Part shown: positions 22,976 through 36,240 of the stretch, piece by piece
Numbering within the stretch: position 1 is the stretch's first letter
How the letters are laid out: each line of letters opens with the position of its first letter
Origin: Voacanga thouarsii
Lineage: Eukaryota; Streptophyta; Magnoliopsida; Gentianales; Apocynaceae
Assembly: GCA_026120185.1 (NCBI GenBank)
Contig: JANUWF010001942.1
Location: 1 to 64,000 of the forward strand
DNA length: 64,000 bases
Reading direction: 5' to 3'
Notes under the pieces: model-generated
Seen by the model: the letters and a program-made list of their open reading frames with translations, nothing else
Database searches by the model: none
What the model was told of the DNA's origin: nothing
Translations under genes and position numbers: made by a program

Positions 22976-24699
22976 TATCATTAACTCAAGAAGTCTTTGA
23001 ACAAGGCAACTATATGTTAGAGATTATTTCAACTATTGGAATTTGATCATGCTATAATGATTTAAGCATAGCAGAAATTAAAATGAAGTCTACACAATAG
23101 AATAACCTATATGTAATTAAACAGGTTAGGAGAGGGAAGAAAAATTCGTTACTTGAAAAACAGCGCTTTTAAAATTTTTCTTCACGTGCGGAACCCTTAT
23201 GTAAAATTTGTCTAAACGCTAACCACCAAAATTCCAAGAATAGAAATTTCTCTAAAAATATCCACAAAAAGAAGTATACTTAGTAAGCGTTAAGAACCGA
23301 TGCTAATGGGTTATAGTGTTGGTGGCATTGGAATTAATTTTAGAGAAGAAATGGGGGAAAACAAGGCTACAGAGTTTCTTTGTTTTTCCAAAACAAACAA
23401 AAGTCGGCCAAATCTATGTAAGCAATTTTTCCTCATCTTGTATAGAGAACAATTCTCTATATTTTGGAAAAATAATTCCACCACCACACAAAACTCTTGT
23501 TGCTTCCTAATTTTTTTAGGAACTTTACAATTATGTTCTCTTAGATTTCCAAATTACAACTTGGCCCTAAAGCTTATAATAAATGCAACTACACCGAAAA
23601 AATTATAACACTTTATAATTAGCACATAATAATTATTTCTTCACACAATTAATCCCATAATATTATCATATAATATCCTCAATACCACCTCCTCTATTGT
23701 GTGTAGCCTATTAGGTTTTCTAGTCATTTGGTAAACTAATATCAATTAATTCTATCTTAATAGAATTAATAATCCTTTTATAATTAGAATTAACTTATTA
23801 ATTCTAATTAGGATTAATTTATATATCATCTAATTAATAAATCTATATTTACTATATTAAGACTGGCATCTAGTAATGCATCATGACCACCTAAAAGTCT
23901 AGAAAGTCAAGCGACTTGACGTGAACCTTTCAATGGCAAAATTTCAGTGTAATAAACACCTTTAATCATACTATATCTAATTCGGTTTAAAGGATAGAAT
24001 TAATACCAACTCCCACTAGAATATAACTAAATCCAGTCCGAATTAATTAGTACTCGATCCAGAATCCATTACTCAACATGCGTATTAATTTGGAACTATT
24101 TTCAACACACAATTGCCTTAGACAATGACTTCTCAAGTAATGATCTTATACAAGTGGCCTGAGATATATGCTTCTACTATTAGGAGTGATGAATTATTTA
24201 TTAACCCTTTCAACTACATTCATTTACTTTACGTTGTAAACCTTCGCTCTTAGTATTATGCTCTACACTTTATTGACCTTACCTCTTCTAGAATTTAATA
24301 ATACCTATCTGATCCCCTAAAATACATTACTCTATCTCTATAACCAACTTAACTCCTTACTTCAACAATCAATCCTTATCTCAATGCTACCATAATCCTC
24401 AAAAGAAAATAAGTTAGATTCTGCAAAAATTTTACTTCTCCAGCTAAAATTTCATCTCGCAAATCAAACCTATAATTCCCTACTTGTTTGCATGATGAGG
24501 AATTCTTAAACAATTAATAAGAAAATCCAAAACTATTAATAGTTAACATATTCAACTCTTATGGTCTAGCTTATCACTACTCAAATGAATAGCACCCTAC
24601 GTAATATATATAGGCTATGCAGAACAAAGACCAAAGAGGATATTCTTTTAGGAGAAATAAAGAATTAACCTGGCACCACGACTACATCCGATCTTACGT
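22976..24699. other. Unclassified AT-rich block, possibly a Copia LTR
   Basis: No coding region is supported. A TGTTAG start-like sequence stands at 23015, and the body has features seen in Copia LTRs, including an inverted repeat GTCAAG-cga-CTTGAC at 23906-23920. I could not place both ends or a TSD. It lies at the junction between truncated Gypsy A (+) and truncated Gypsy D (-). Small open frames around 23300-23608 look like chance. Confidence 0.4.
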
Positions 24700-24972
24700 C
24701 CTCTATGCTCAACCAACTTGGTCATCACCTATGGCTTTAACTTATTTCCTCCAATAACTACATTTTCTCAGTTGGTTGAATTCAGTGGTAGGGTCTTAAT
24801 CGGTCTGCCCAACTGTCACCTTAAGAGATCCCTCAAGTTCTGTCTCTTGCTCTTCTCCGTGCTCTTTTTTCACATCCACCTGCGAGTGCTCTGTTGGCTC
24901 ATTTTCAGGTATTGAAGGCTTTTTGACATGACCAATTTTGCCTCTTGCGGCAATTTTATGTCTAGGTGCCAT
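24700..24972 (-). pseudogene. Gypsy D gag, N-terminal remnant
   Basis: The frame starts at ATG 24972 with MAPRHKIAARGKIG, comparable to MAPTRRAATSSKRV of Gypsy E in having MAP plus a basic stretch. An acidic segment with HGEEQETELEG follows. It stays open to about 24796, and a stop near 24794 and loss of similarity follow. The order accessory ORF, spacer, gag matches Gypsy A and E, which is the main support. The rest of gag and pol is not visible in the window. Confidence 0.5.
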
Positions 24973-25564
24973 CTTCAAACATCATCACCACAATTATAGG
25001 GCAACAAATGTATACATATGAATGCAAACATATAATGCAAAGATAACATTTATAACTTTTTCTCACTTATTGAACATATAAGAGTATTTTTTTTTTCTTT
25101 TTGAAAAAAGTGAAATACTCAAAAGCTTTATTCAAAATAAATCATACTTTAACACAGGGAAATTGGATATCATAGATGATACCTCTATAGGAATAAGCTA
25201 CTCATAGATAAGAAAGTAAATAAGGTCATGAACTCAATAAATAGATTCCCTAATCAACAAATTGCACCACAAATCCACTAAGTCTTCTCGCTACTCTAGT
25301 CATCACTCGAGTAGTTGGAAATAGATTCTTTGAACCATCTTTCTCTTATCTTCCTGCAGTCTACTCCCAATCTGAACCTAAGTGTACAACCATTAGTTCC
25401 ACTCTTCCTAGGACTTTCCTCCACCTTCCCTTTTCTTTTGTCCTTCGCCCCTAAAACTGACCCCCGCACAGCTCTCTTACCCGGTGTAAGTCTATCATTC
25501 TAACTGGGTCCTTTATTACCGAATTCCTTAAAGTTAAAGCCAAAATGGGTAATGTCAAACTCCC
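24973..25564 (-). other. Gypsy D spacer between accessory ORF and gag
   Basis: This is about 590 bp without a supported ORF, longer than the 268-275 bp spacers of A and E. It includes a T-rich tract at 25088-25104. The position in the element is conserved and no other feature is recognised. Confidence 0.5.
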
Positions 25565-26080
25565 CTATTGGTGGAGTCTGAGGAGGCACAATTGCCTCCT
25601 TCTCCTCCTCATTAAACTCTTCCATCCCCCTTCTATTTCACTCTCAGAATCATGCATTTTTTCTTCTCCCTCATCGTCAGCATTACTCAACTCCTCACCT
25701 CCCTCATCATCTACATCACTCATCTCCTCTTCTTCTTCACCTCCTAAGTCAAGATCAAGAGCTTCCTCCTCATCCTCGTTATCTAAGATTAAATCAACCA
25801 CTGGTATGGGAGGGTCTACTACCTGCACATCCTCAACTCCTCCTTTCTGCTCGGGTAACTATAGTTCATCAATCTCAACTACCATCTTCTCTTTCTCACC
25901 ATCATTTGGCATAATAGGGTGGGAAACCTCAATCTCCATCTCACTGTCACTACTCTCTAAGACAAAATAATCTAACCCGAGTTCGAGTTCCTTGTCCGAA
26001 GAGGATAGGTCCACTAGAGCAGGTGTTCTACCCCACATAAAAGGCCAATCTCGGCTAACAGACTCAAATCTCCTAACTAT
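25565..26080 (-). pseudogene. Accessory ORF upstream of gag in Gypsy D (SIM-like, very acidic)
   Basis: One frame of 172 codons runs from 26080 to 25565 with a single internal stop (after VVEIDEL, about 25860) and ATA where A and E have ATG. Hydrophobic-acidic cores are ALVDLSSSDKELE, then PPIPVVDLILDNEDEEE, followed by a long Glu/Asp stretch. A basic C-terminal patch (MRRRRRQ) follows. Apart from PPIPV-DL the sequence differs strongly from E, so retention of the VDL-acidic core is notable. It lies just downstream of the PBS. Confidence 0.6.
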
Positions 26081-26167
26081 CCAACAAACAGAACAAATAG
26101 ATTAGCACTAGAGATTATAAAGCTTAATGTAATAAATCTAAATATTGTCAATAGTTGCCTAAACTTA

Positions 26168-26179
26168 TACTCTGATACC
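26168..26179 (-). other. Primer-binding site of Gypsy D
   Basis: The minus strand reads TGGTATCAGAGT two bases after the LTR end, 11 of 12 matches to the initiator-Met tRNA complement. It fixes the LTR to its right as the 5' LTR of a minus-strand element. Confidence 0.9.
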
Positions 26180-26181
26180 AC

Positions 26182-29100
26182 TTGTAACACCCTACGCACC
26201 CCAAAAGGGGCGGGGATGTCGTCTTGTCCTAGGGACAATGGGTCATTATAACTAGGAAATAGAAAATATAAAAGGAAATAACTTAATAATATACTTATTG
26301 CAATCCCAAAGCAATCCTTATACAAGTCTTGAACAAATGGATGGTAACTAAATCCTCCAATAAATAAATACATCAAAATAAATCTTCCAAACTCATGGCA
26401 ACATAAGTAAATCAGATTTCCAAGCAGGATCGACCTGAAGACATGATATAAAAGGGGTGAGAAATATTTCTCAGTAAGTCCGATGTGTGCTCATGGTATT
26501 TCAAGAAAAACAGTTCATGTATAAAAGTTTTGACAAGTCATAATAAAAAGTTTACAAGCCTAGAAAATTATCTTTGAACATTGAGTGATGTTTTATCAGC
26601 ATTTGTAAAGTAAAAATGCTCAACTTGAAAAGAAACAACCACTCTAATAAAGTTAACTATGAAGTCATGCATCATAAATAGATATAGCACCACACTTTGT
26701 GCACTATGTCAATAGAATAGTTAGGATGCCACACTTTATGCATCATGACAAGAGAATGATCAAGATGCCACACTTTGCATGCTGAATCAAGGTGGGTGTA
26801 TAGCCCACCGGAGTGAGATTCTCCTCCATCTCTACACCCAAACATACCGGTTGTCCACTCCAGAAATAAACAATGCATCTGAACTGTATTGCTAGCTTGG
26901 GCCGGCCTGACCAACAAGAACTGTCATCTTGTCTAGGCAAGGTTCACCCCTCAGAGGAGGCCTCCTACTAAGAGACTTACTCAACCCTTCAAAAACTAGT
27001 CCTAGTAATTTACCCTTATTGAGTACTCAACGTTACGTCTGTCCTTTTTGGGAAAAGAAGAATCATTCAATGTGTTTTTTTTAAAAGTGCAATTATAGTT
27101 TACAAAACTCTTGTCAAAGTTGATTTTTAGTAAAAGTTTAGCATTTTATGTAAAATTGCTTGTTTAACTTGAAATTGTTCGATTGAATGGAAAAGAAAAA
27201 GAAAAAGTATCCCTAATTGCAACCAAAGTACATTTTCATGCGTACATCATGTTTAACTTGCTGAAGTGATTTTAATCTTCAAATAGCTTTATGTAAGGAC
27301 TTACCTGATCGATTGCTTTTCCTTAAACCAATAGCCTTCCAAGATAGTTCTAGGCAACCTAACTCGGCTTGGGGTAAATACAAGGTATAAGTCCCAACAT
27401 CTAGACAATATTTACTTTAAATAAATACTACGTATAAGTCCCAACATCCAGACAATACTTGCTTTAAATAAATAATTCCTAGCCTAACATGCTTAAGCTC
27501 AACTAGATACAACAACATCTAATTATGACAACAATGCCTTAAGCTTTAACACTAGTAGATAATATATTTTATAGAATAAGATTAACTTGATAAGTTAAAA
27601 TACATAGGTGTTATAAATAATAAATTATAATATTAACTATTTATTAACAAATAACAAATAATGATTCATATTAACAATAAATAAAATTAGTAATAAATAA
27701 TGAGTACTATTAATAAATAATATTTGTAATAAATAATAAATAATATTATTACAACTAATAAGTAATATTAATAATAGATTATAAATAATTTAATAATAAA
27801 TAAATTATTATTAAATAAATTATTCTAAAATAAATAATATGTATGAGTGTAAATAAATGTTTTGGTAAGGCTAACTAATAACAGTATAAATATAAAAGAC
27901 ATTTGATATTAATTAATTCCAATATATTATTATTTATATTTAATAAAATATTACTATTTATTTATCTAATAAATTAAAAATATTTAAACTAATTATTGAT
28001 TTTGAAAATATTTGTGTTTATCGAAATTAGTCAATTAAATTAAAAAATAATATTAATTATCTTAATAAAAATAATGACAGCAAGAATAATTCTAAAAATA
28101 ATAAAGGTAGTTCCTACAATAATTTTATTGCTAGAGAATATTCATACACATATTCATACATACATGGATTCAATAAATAACATGTCGATTTATTCAAAAA
28201 TAAACTTGAATTAACATACATCACAACAAGGATGATATTCTACTATGTATAATATTATTTAGGGATTTATTGAAAAATAACATCATTAAGGCCTAATCAA
28301 CAATGGTGGTATAATGACTATCATACATCAAAACATCCATAAAGCTCTTAATCATAACGAACATATAATTATCCTAAAGCATAATCCATAAGTCACAACA
28401 TTCATTCCAATTCCCATGTCTTAAATCCATTCCATTCACCCACATACATATCTTCAACCCCACCTTATTCAATCAACCTATCAAATCCATCATCTAAGAG
28501 TCTTGATTTTGAGAATTTAAAGAGAAGATAAAAAAAGAAATACTTGATTTGATGAATGTTAGATGAAGATATCGTCTTGCTTAATGGAGGTCCTTGAGTG
28601 CTTGAGAGTCTTTCCTTGGTTGAAGTTTGTCCAAGAATGGCCATCTAAGGTTCAATAAAGAGAGAGAGAGAGAGATTAGGATGATATTGAAATGGTGATG
28701 ATGAGATGAAGAAGGTCCAAGGTTCTTAAAGTTACCTTCTTGATGTTCTTCTTGTTCTTGACCGAAAATGTGTGTTTGATCCGAATGGAAGATCAACTTT
28801 GGTATTTTTGATGTTATGGAGTAGCCTAGGAGGGAGTATGGACCAAATCCTAGTTAGTTTGAAGGTTTTTGGAGTGATTTGGGATAAATAGAGGTCATTG
28901 AAGGTTGAAGAAGCTTAATGTGTGTTCTTGATATTCTTGAAATGAATTGTGAGAGAGTGAGTGATTTTGTGTGTATGTGTGTGAATGATGGAGAGAGAGA
29001 GTTTCAGCTCTTTCAAATTTCAAATTGAGAGAAAAGTGGAGATGTTTGAGGTAGGGGGTTGGGTAATGGTGTTTGCTCTTTGAAGGTTTCTTGTTCTTCA

Positions 29101-30523
29101 ATGGTGTATGGCTGAACTAGCTATGATTTTATCATGGAATAAAGAGTTGTTTCAGCTTTAAGTTAGCTGAAAATGGCTATGATATATGAAAGAAATTTTT
29201 TGTTTTATTGTCTAGCTAAGTGAGTGTTTAATGGAACAAAAATCTGGAATTTAATTTTGAAGTTTGAAAAATTTTAAATGCAATGAAGATAGGAGTGTTT
29301 TGAGATATGTTAATGGAGTCCTAATAACCAAGGTAGATGGAGAAGCCAAGGTGTTCTATCCATGGCTACATTTGGCCAAAAATAGGATGAAGTTTGATGG
29401 AGAAATCGGACTTAACATTGAATAGGCAAAGCTGGAAAATTTCTAGAATTTTAGCTTAAGAACTATTGTGATTTTGGAAGGATTTGGAGCAGATTTTTCG
29501 AAGCTCTTTGAAGTGAATTTACAGCTATAGTTTAGGAGTGTTTGAAGGTCCATTGATGGTGGTTTTCCAGCTATGATCCTGGAGAAGAAAGAAGAAAGTT
29601 TCACGTGTTCTTGGACTCAAATGAATGGCTAAATGTTCATGTCCAAAGCTTGGTTATTTGCTGGAAAAAAAAAACTTCTGGTTTGGTGTTGCTTGTATGG
29701 CTGCGAAATTCCAAAGTGTTTTAGCTTTCATCTTCACACAAAATGGTTAGTTCATTGCAAGAATTAGGTAGAGAATGGTGGTTGCAAATTTTGAAAACCA
29801 GCCTTGAAGAAAATCTGGAAAATTTTCCAGATTTTATCTAAAAGAACGAGCAGACAATGAAGTTCTTGGAGGATAACTACAGGGATTTAATTGAGAACCT
29901 CTTCCTATTTCTCCTACACAATTTCGGCTAATATCCTATCCCACAAGAGCTGGAATTTATTAAAATTTCAAGCAAGGAATTATCCAAGACTTTTATAGAT
30001 ATAAAAATGAATTAAAGAAATATGAGTAGTTTAAATTCAAAGAGATTAGGAGAAGGCTTGCAAAAATAATAGAGATAAGAATTCTTTTTAGGACAAGATC
30101 ACATTGTTAGGACATTACCAATGTGTCTTCCCCAAGACAGTATTCCTAACTTTAAGGAATGTAAGAAAAAGGAAAATTCAAACATGGGTTAAGATAATTA
30201 TAAATAAAACTTAGTTCATGGGATTTAAACTCAAGACCTTAGAGATTAATCACAAAGCTCTAACCACCTAACCACACTAACTATTGTTCTTATTTTCCCA
30301 ACCAAATTCTCTTCCTTTCTTAGCCCCAAGCCTTCTTCCTAATTCATCCTTAAGCAAAATTACCTTTTTACCCTTACTACTCAACAAGCATAAATAAACC
30401 ATATAATCCATATACTATAATTTTAAAGCACACAAAATCATTCAAAAAATATATTTTATGCAAGATGATATGATATGCATCCTATCCCTCAAACTCTAGG
30501 GTAGGTTTAGGTGGTGTTTTACA
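26182..30523 (-). repeat. 5' LTR of Gypsy D, complete, subfamily 2
   Basis: This 4342-bp LTR begins (minus strand) TGTAAAACACCACCTAAACC at 30523 and ends GTAGGGTGTTACA at 26182. It is the only uninterrupted complete LTR of this family in the window. From its 5' end it contains a tRNA-like block (30218-30282), a GA/CT tract (28659-28674), a degenerate AT-rich tract (about 27560-28080), the palindrome TTGAGTACTCAA (27019-27030) and a GCACAAAGTGTGG repeat array (about 26690-26790). It is inserted in the env-like region of the SIRE-like Copia to the right. Confidence 0.9.
30218..30282 (-). other. tRNA-like block with Pol III A and B boxes in Gypsy D LTR
   Basis: The minus strand contains TGGTTAGGTGGTTAGAG (A-box-like) and, about 50 bases on, GAGTTTAAATCCC (B-box-like, one change from GTTCAAATC). 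It starts 241 bases into the LTR, at the same offset as in the other LTRs with an intact start. It is not a complete tRNA gene. Confidence 0.6.
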
Positions 30524-31040
30524 CATATTATGCTCAATAGCCGATGATCAAACTCAAGGTTTTTTCCTTCAACTCTTGAAGTGTACCACCGAATCATAAA
30601 ATCCCTTCCAGTCTCCTCTATCGGCCTTTTCTCATATTTGCATAAAATTCCCATACAAGAGTAATGAACAATTTTTCATCAACAGATAATAGAGCTCCCT
30701 ACCCAAAAGACTTAAACATATTCAAAATATTTGCAAAATTTTGGAAAGACTTTGGATTAGCACAGTAACCAACAATCATAGTTCAGTTTCTTGAAACACA
30801 ATTATTAAAGTCAGCTTCACTTTTAGAGTTAAGAAAACGAAGTACCTAGGTCTCGAAACTTTCCTATTCTGGAGTTGATTCTAAAGAATTGGTCTGAGAA
30901 GCTGGGTGTTTAGGAACGACTTCCTTCCTTTTCTCCTTTGCAGTTGATTTCGCCTCAGTAGTCGATTTCTTCTTCATTGTTGTAGTGATTTTCTAGGCTT
31001 TCTTTGACTTTGGCTTGGTCGATTTTAGAGATTTAAGCAT
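30524..31040 (-). pseudogene. Env-like / plant-transposon-domain region after pol (SIRE-like Copia)
   Basis: A single minus-strand frame, with several stops, begins MLKSLKSTKPKSKKA (31041) and reads a Lys/Thr/Ser-rich segment (KSTTEAKSTAKEKRKE). It then continues to LFITLVWEFYANMRKG (about 30640), after which the frame breaks. The VWEFYANM motif is of a kind seen in plant retroelement proteins located downstream of pol in env-bearing lineages. It is too degraded to show membrane segments. The Gypsy D LTR cuts it at 30523. Confidence 0.5.
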
Positions 31041-31519
31041 TGTGATCAGAAGGTAGAGGCTTGGGCTCTCGATTTTTTAGAGAGAAAATGGAGAAATTTT
31101 GAAGAGAGAAAGATAGAGCTCTCTGTTAGTTTTAGAATCTAAGAAAAAAGATAGAGAAAAGCTCTTTGTAGTTTCCTAGAAGGTTGTGAAGATAAGTATA
31201 ATCAAGCACAATAGAAAGTAACTTTCATAAGAGATTTCAAAGGCTATCTTCAAAAAAGCACTAGTATTTAGAATTTCAAAAAGAAAAATCTGGAAGCAGT
31301 CATTTTTTAAAAACATACGAAGCATCAGGTTGTTTTCATTTTGGATTGGGGCTCTATTCAAAATTTTCATCCAAAAAAAAAATCTTTAAAATGAGAGTTT
31401 TTGAAGATGAATTTTGGATTCATTCTTCGAAGTACTGCATCCAAAGTCTCCCTCCAAAATTTTGTTTCTTTAAAAACCTGCAAAAATAGACAATCAATTC
31501 ATTCCAAAAAAAACTTTCG
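31041..31519 (-). other. Spacer between pol and env-like region
   Basis: About 480 bp with no supported coding sequence. It contains A-rich runs (about 31372-31382) and purine-rich stretches. Nothing else is recognised. Confidence 0.5.
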
Positions 31520-34500
31520 TCACACAATTTTTGTTATGCCCAATCCTCTTCTCAAAAAGAAGAATCTGTGTTCAGCTAGGGATTTTGTGAATATATCTAC
31601 AAGTTGATCATTACTGGGGATATGCTCTACACAAACATCACCTTTAAGTATATGATCTCTAATAAAATAATGCTTAACCTTAATTTGCTTAGTTTTAGAA
31701 TGTTGAATAGGATTTTTTGTTAAATTAATTGCACTCATATTATAACATAGTATAGGTACGCAGCCGAAATTAAGACCAAAATCAAGTAATATGTTTTTCA
31801 TCCACAAGATTTGTGTGCAACAGCTCCTTGCTGCGATGTATTCAGCCTCAGTTGTGGATAATGATACACAAGCTTATTTCTTGCTATGCCATGACATAAG
31901 AGAATGTCCGAGAAATTGACAATGCCCATTAGTGCTTTTCCGTTCAACTTTACAGCTTGCATAATCTACATTAGTGTAGCCTATAAGATCAAAGGCGTTA
32001 ATTCGAGGATACTATAAACCATAATCGTGTATCCCAACCAATTATCTAAGGATACATTTCACAGCACATAAGTGAGATTCTTTTGGACATGATTGCAATC
32101 TTGCACAAAGATAAACTGGAAACATAATATCTAGTCGGCTAGCTCTAATATATAACAAACTCCTAATCATGCCTCTATATTTTGATTCGTCTAATTTCTT
32201 ACCCTTTTCATCCTTGTCAAGCTTTAGTAAAGTGCTTATAGGTGTGCTAATTTGTTTAACTTCGTTCATACCAAACCTCTTGAGTAATTCCTTTGTGTAC
32301 TTAGCTTGATTTAGAAAGATTTCATTCTTGCTTTGTTTGATTTGTAATCTGAGAAAGAAGTTAAATTCTCCCATCATGCTCATCTCGAATTCTTGTTGCA
32401 TAATCTTGGCAAACATCTTACACAAGGATTTATTAGTAACACCAAAAATTATATCATCAACATAAATTTGGATAATAAGAAGATCATTTGAATTTTTTGA
32501 TTTAATTAATAATGTAGTGTCAATCAAACCTCTTGAAAAACTTTTTGAGAGTAAAAATCCATTAAGCCTTTCATACCAAGCTCGTGGAGCTTGTTTTAAA
32601 CTATAACGAGCCTTTGAAAGTTTAAAAACATGATTCAGAAAGTGCTCATTAATAAAACCAGGAGGTTGTTCTACATATACCTCATCTTCAATAAAACCAT
32701 TTAAAAAGGTACTTTTTACATCCATTTGGTAGAGCAAAAAATGTTTGAATGTTGCAAAGGCAAGTAGCATTCTAATAGACTCTAATCGAGCAATAGGAGC
32801 AAATGTCTTATCATAGTCAATGCCCTCTTCTTCATTGAATCCTTAAGCAACAAGTCTAGCTTTATTTCTAATCATAACACTATGTTCATCAAGTTTGTTT
32901 CTGAAGACCCACATGGTACCAATGACCGGATGATCGAGTAGTCTAGGGATGAGTTTCTAAAATTGATTTCTTTCAAATTAGTTCAGTTCTTCTTACATAG
33001 CTAGGATCCAAAAGTCATCATGCAAGGCCACATCAATACAGTTAGGTTTAATACTTGAAAGTAAAGCAAAATTGTCAACAAAGTACCGTCTAGTTTTGAC
33101 TCCATAGCTGGGATCACAAATTATCTGCTCTTTTGGATGACCAATTTTATATTTCTAATCTTTTGGTAGCCCTTGATCAATGTGCTCTTTAGTTTCTTTC
33201 TTGCTTTATTTAGCTTGTTATTCTTCCAATTCTTCTTCTTCGGCATGAATGTCAAGCGATGGAGCTTTGTGCCGTTCACTACCTTTTTCTTTTGAAATGC
33301 ATACATCATTATCATTTTTTCTTAATGTATATATATTAGATTCATCAAAGAAAATATGTACAGATTCTTCCACACATAGAGTTTTTCTTTATTGTGCACT
33401 CCATATGCCTTTTTATTGGAAAAGTATACAAGAAATTAAGCGTTATCGTATTAGCTATCAAAATTTTCAAGATTGTCTCGAACATTAAGAACAAAACATC
33501 TGCAACCAAAGACTTTAAAATAGAAATTAATGGAGTGTTGTCAAACATAAGCTCAAAGGGTGTTTTCCTTAGAAAGGGTCTCAACATGACTCGGTTAATA
33601 AAATAACACGCAGTATTAATAGCTTCAACCCAAAAGTATTTTGGAAGAGAGTTTTCACAAATCATGAATCTAGTCATTTCTTTCAAGGTTCTATTTTTCC
33701 TTTCAACAACACCATTTTGTTGAGGGCTTTTAGCAGCTGAGAAGTTCTGAAAGACGCCATTCTTATCACAAAAATGTATAAATTCATGGTTGCAAAATTC
33801 TCTACCATTGTCACTTCTAATTGAAATCAATTTGCATCTAAGAGAATTTTGAACACGTTTGAGTAATCTAGAAAAATTCAGAGAATGCCTCATCTTTTTT
33901 GTCCGAGAAATAAAGTCCAAATAAATCTTGAGAAATCTACTTGTACATAAGCATACCTCTTACAACCAAGGCTAGTGGTCCTCATCGGTCCAAACAGATC
34001 CTTATGTACTAATTCAAGGGGTTTTAATATACAAATCATTTTCTTAGGTTTAAAAACGGCTTTGATTTGTTTTCCAAATTGGCATTCATCATATATTCTA
34101 CTTTTGTCGAACTTCATTTTAGGCAGTCCTCTAACAAGCTCTTTTGAAGACAATTTGTTCAGTTTGAACAAATTAAATGATACATGGCCTAACCTTCTAT
34201 GCTAAAAATAGCCATCATTATCATGCACAGAAAGACATCTAATATCATGAGCCATAAGATCACCAAAACAAAACACATATACATTCCCAACATGGTTAGC
34301 AACAAAAATTGTTTCATTACTAGAGCTGTCCATAATAGATCAAAAATCTTTCTCAAAATAACTTTGTAACCATTGTCACATAATTGAATAATGCTAAACA
34401 AGTTGTATTTTAGCTCATCAATCAATAATATTTGTTTGATAATGGTTGAAGATCCTTTACTAATATTACCTATGCCAAGTATTTTTTTCTTTCTTCATGT

Positions 34501-34650
34501 CTCCAAAGGTAACGAACCCATCATTTGTAGTTTGAACATCTTCTAATGGGGCTGAATTTCTAGTCATGTGTCTTGAACATCTACTATCCATAAACCACTC
34601 TATGAAGCTCATTTTATCCGATGAATGTACTTATACATAAGATGGGAGAG
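31520..34650 (-). pseudogene. SIRE-like Copia pol (protease, integrase, RT, RNase H)
   Basis: Protease: WFMDSRCSRHMTRN near 34600, where the usual DSGCS has become DSRCS, so the active site is damaged. Integrase: ELVHKDLFGPM, IRSDNGREFCNHEF and NGVVERKNRTLKEM give all three D,D,E positions (34171-33345). Reverse transcriptase: YQMDVKSTFLNG, VYVEQPPGF, LKQAPRAWYERL and the catalytic YVDDIIFG (32770-32042). RNase H: LSTTEAEYIAA near 31830, and IPSNDQLVDIFTKSL near the end. The longest open piece is 242 codons (32042-32770). Stops and frameshifts separate the domains. Confidence 0.88.
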
Positions 34651-34663
34651 TGATTTTTGGTAC

Positions 34664-36240
34664 CTATATCGTCTTGGGTCCATAAGGGTTAGTGATGATT
34701 CTTTTAATTCTCCAATTAGTTTTTATTCCTAATCCAATGCTTTTCCTAATATGACACCTAGATGCATTGTGTCTATTTTTACCACAATAAGCACGTAATT
34801 TGTGTTTGAGGAGCTTGCTTTCACGAAATAAGACTTGCATTTTTTCTGTTTCGTGCATGTTACCATAGTCAAGGCCATTTCTATTTCTAGCCATGCGTTG
34901 TACTCCAAGAAGTTTATTCAAATTACTTTATCCACCAGTGAATTTTTCAATGCAAGTATTGAGATCATCAACTTTCATTTTCATATTATCAAACTCACCA
35001 ATAATGAATTCAAGAGATGAGACTTTAACATACAAACATTTGTTCTCAAGTGCAGAATAGTTCAAGAAGATAGAAATGATTTCTTTTTCAACATTCAAGC
35101 AGCAAATGGAGTCAAGTAGAATTTTGTTTTCACTTATCAGATTGTCATTCTTATTTGATAAGGAATCAATTTTCATTTTCATTTTCTTCTTCCTTCTTGA
35201 TAGTCTTTTCAGTTCTCGGAACGTATCAATGGGAAGTTCATTTGGATCATCACAAGTAGAATCATGCAATTCAACTACACAGTTAGATGGGGAAAAGTTT
35301 ACCTTATCCTCTACTGCCGTGAAGTATATATTAGCCGTTCATTTTCAGTATCTCCATTTTTCTCAGATTTAGACTCATTTTAATCCCAAATTCCTATCAG
35401 TCCTTTTCCTTTCTTTATTTTCAAAGCCTTCTTTTTCTTTTTGAGCATCTTGGCTTCTTTCTCTTTGGCTATTGGGTAGTCAGCAATGAAGTTTTTTGTA
35501 CTTTTGCATTCAATCATTGATGCTTAAAAGATGAAGTTTGTCCCTTCTTCTTTACAACCTTCTTACCTCTTCTGAAATTTCTTTTTCTAAACATCTTTTT
35601 GAATTTTTTGGCAATCATGGCTAGTTCTTCTATATCCAATTCAATTCCATCGTCACTATCAGATTGACTGCTATTGGCATTATCATCAACAGCTTTTAGA
35701 GTTGTTCCACTTTTATCTTTGTCACTGTCATCAAATTCTTGAAACATTTTGAGTTTCATTTTGTAAGTTAAGAGATAGCCAATTAGCTCTTCAATGGGTA
35801 AGGTTTTCAAATCATTTGATTCCTCCACAACAAGAGCTTTAGGCTGCCAGCTCTTTGGCAAGACATCAAGAATTTTTCTATTATATTCACCAAGGGAATA
35901 GCTTTTCTCATAAGCCTTAAGTCCATTTGCAATGTTTGTGAATCTAGTGAACATGTCGGTTATGCTCTCATTGGGCTTCATAGTGAATAATTTGTAGTCA
36001 TGAATCAAGAGTCCCGGCTTCGATTACTTCACTTGATTTGTCTCCTTATGGGCGACTTCAAGTAATCTCCATATGTCAAGGGTTGAGTCACAACCACTTA
36101 CTCTATTATAGCTTGAAAATTCAATGTCATTCTGGCATTGTTGTCATCATCATATTTGTCACTTTGTTTAGGAACTTTTCGACCTTCAACACTTTTAAAA
36201 GGAACATATCCTCGTATTTCAATTAGATTCCACATCTCAA
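34664..36240 (-). pseudogene. SIRE-like Copia gag
   Basis: Read on the minus strand, gag runs from about 36240. A 164-codon piece (36008-35514) has MIHDYKLFTMKPNESITDMF and PIEELIGYLLTYKMKLK, the gag domain, then an Asp/Ser-rich stretch and a basic tail. The first zinc-knuckle region is decayed (CIECKSTKNFIADYP, about 35500). A coiled-coil-like segment with RELKRLSRRKKKMKMKIDSL covers 35269-34928. A second, partial zinc finger (YCGKNRHNASRCHIRK) follows at about 34790-34740. Stops at about 35335 and 34930 break it. Confidence 0.8.

Noticed and set aside
23300..23608. ORF of 102 codons
   Set aside because: It is in unclassified AT-rich sequence, without a motif, and overlaps another open frame of similar length.
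25545..25970. Plus-strand ORF rich in Ser (141 codons)
   Set aside because: It is antisense to the acidic accessory ORF of Gypsy D. Its Ser-richness is the reverse complement of Glu/Asp codons, and no homologous frame is kept elsewhere.
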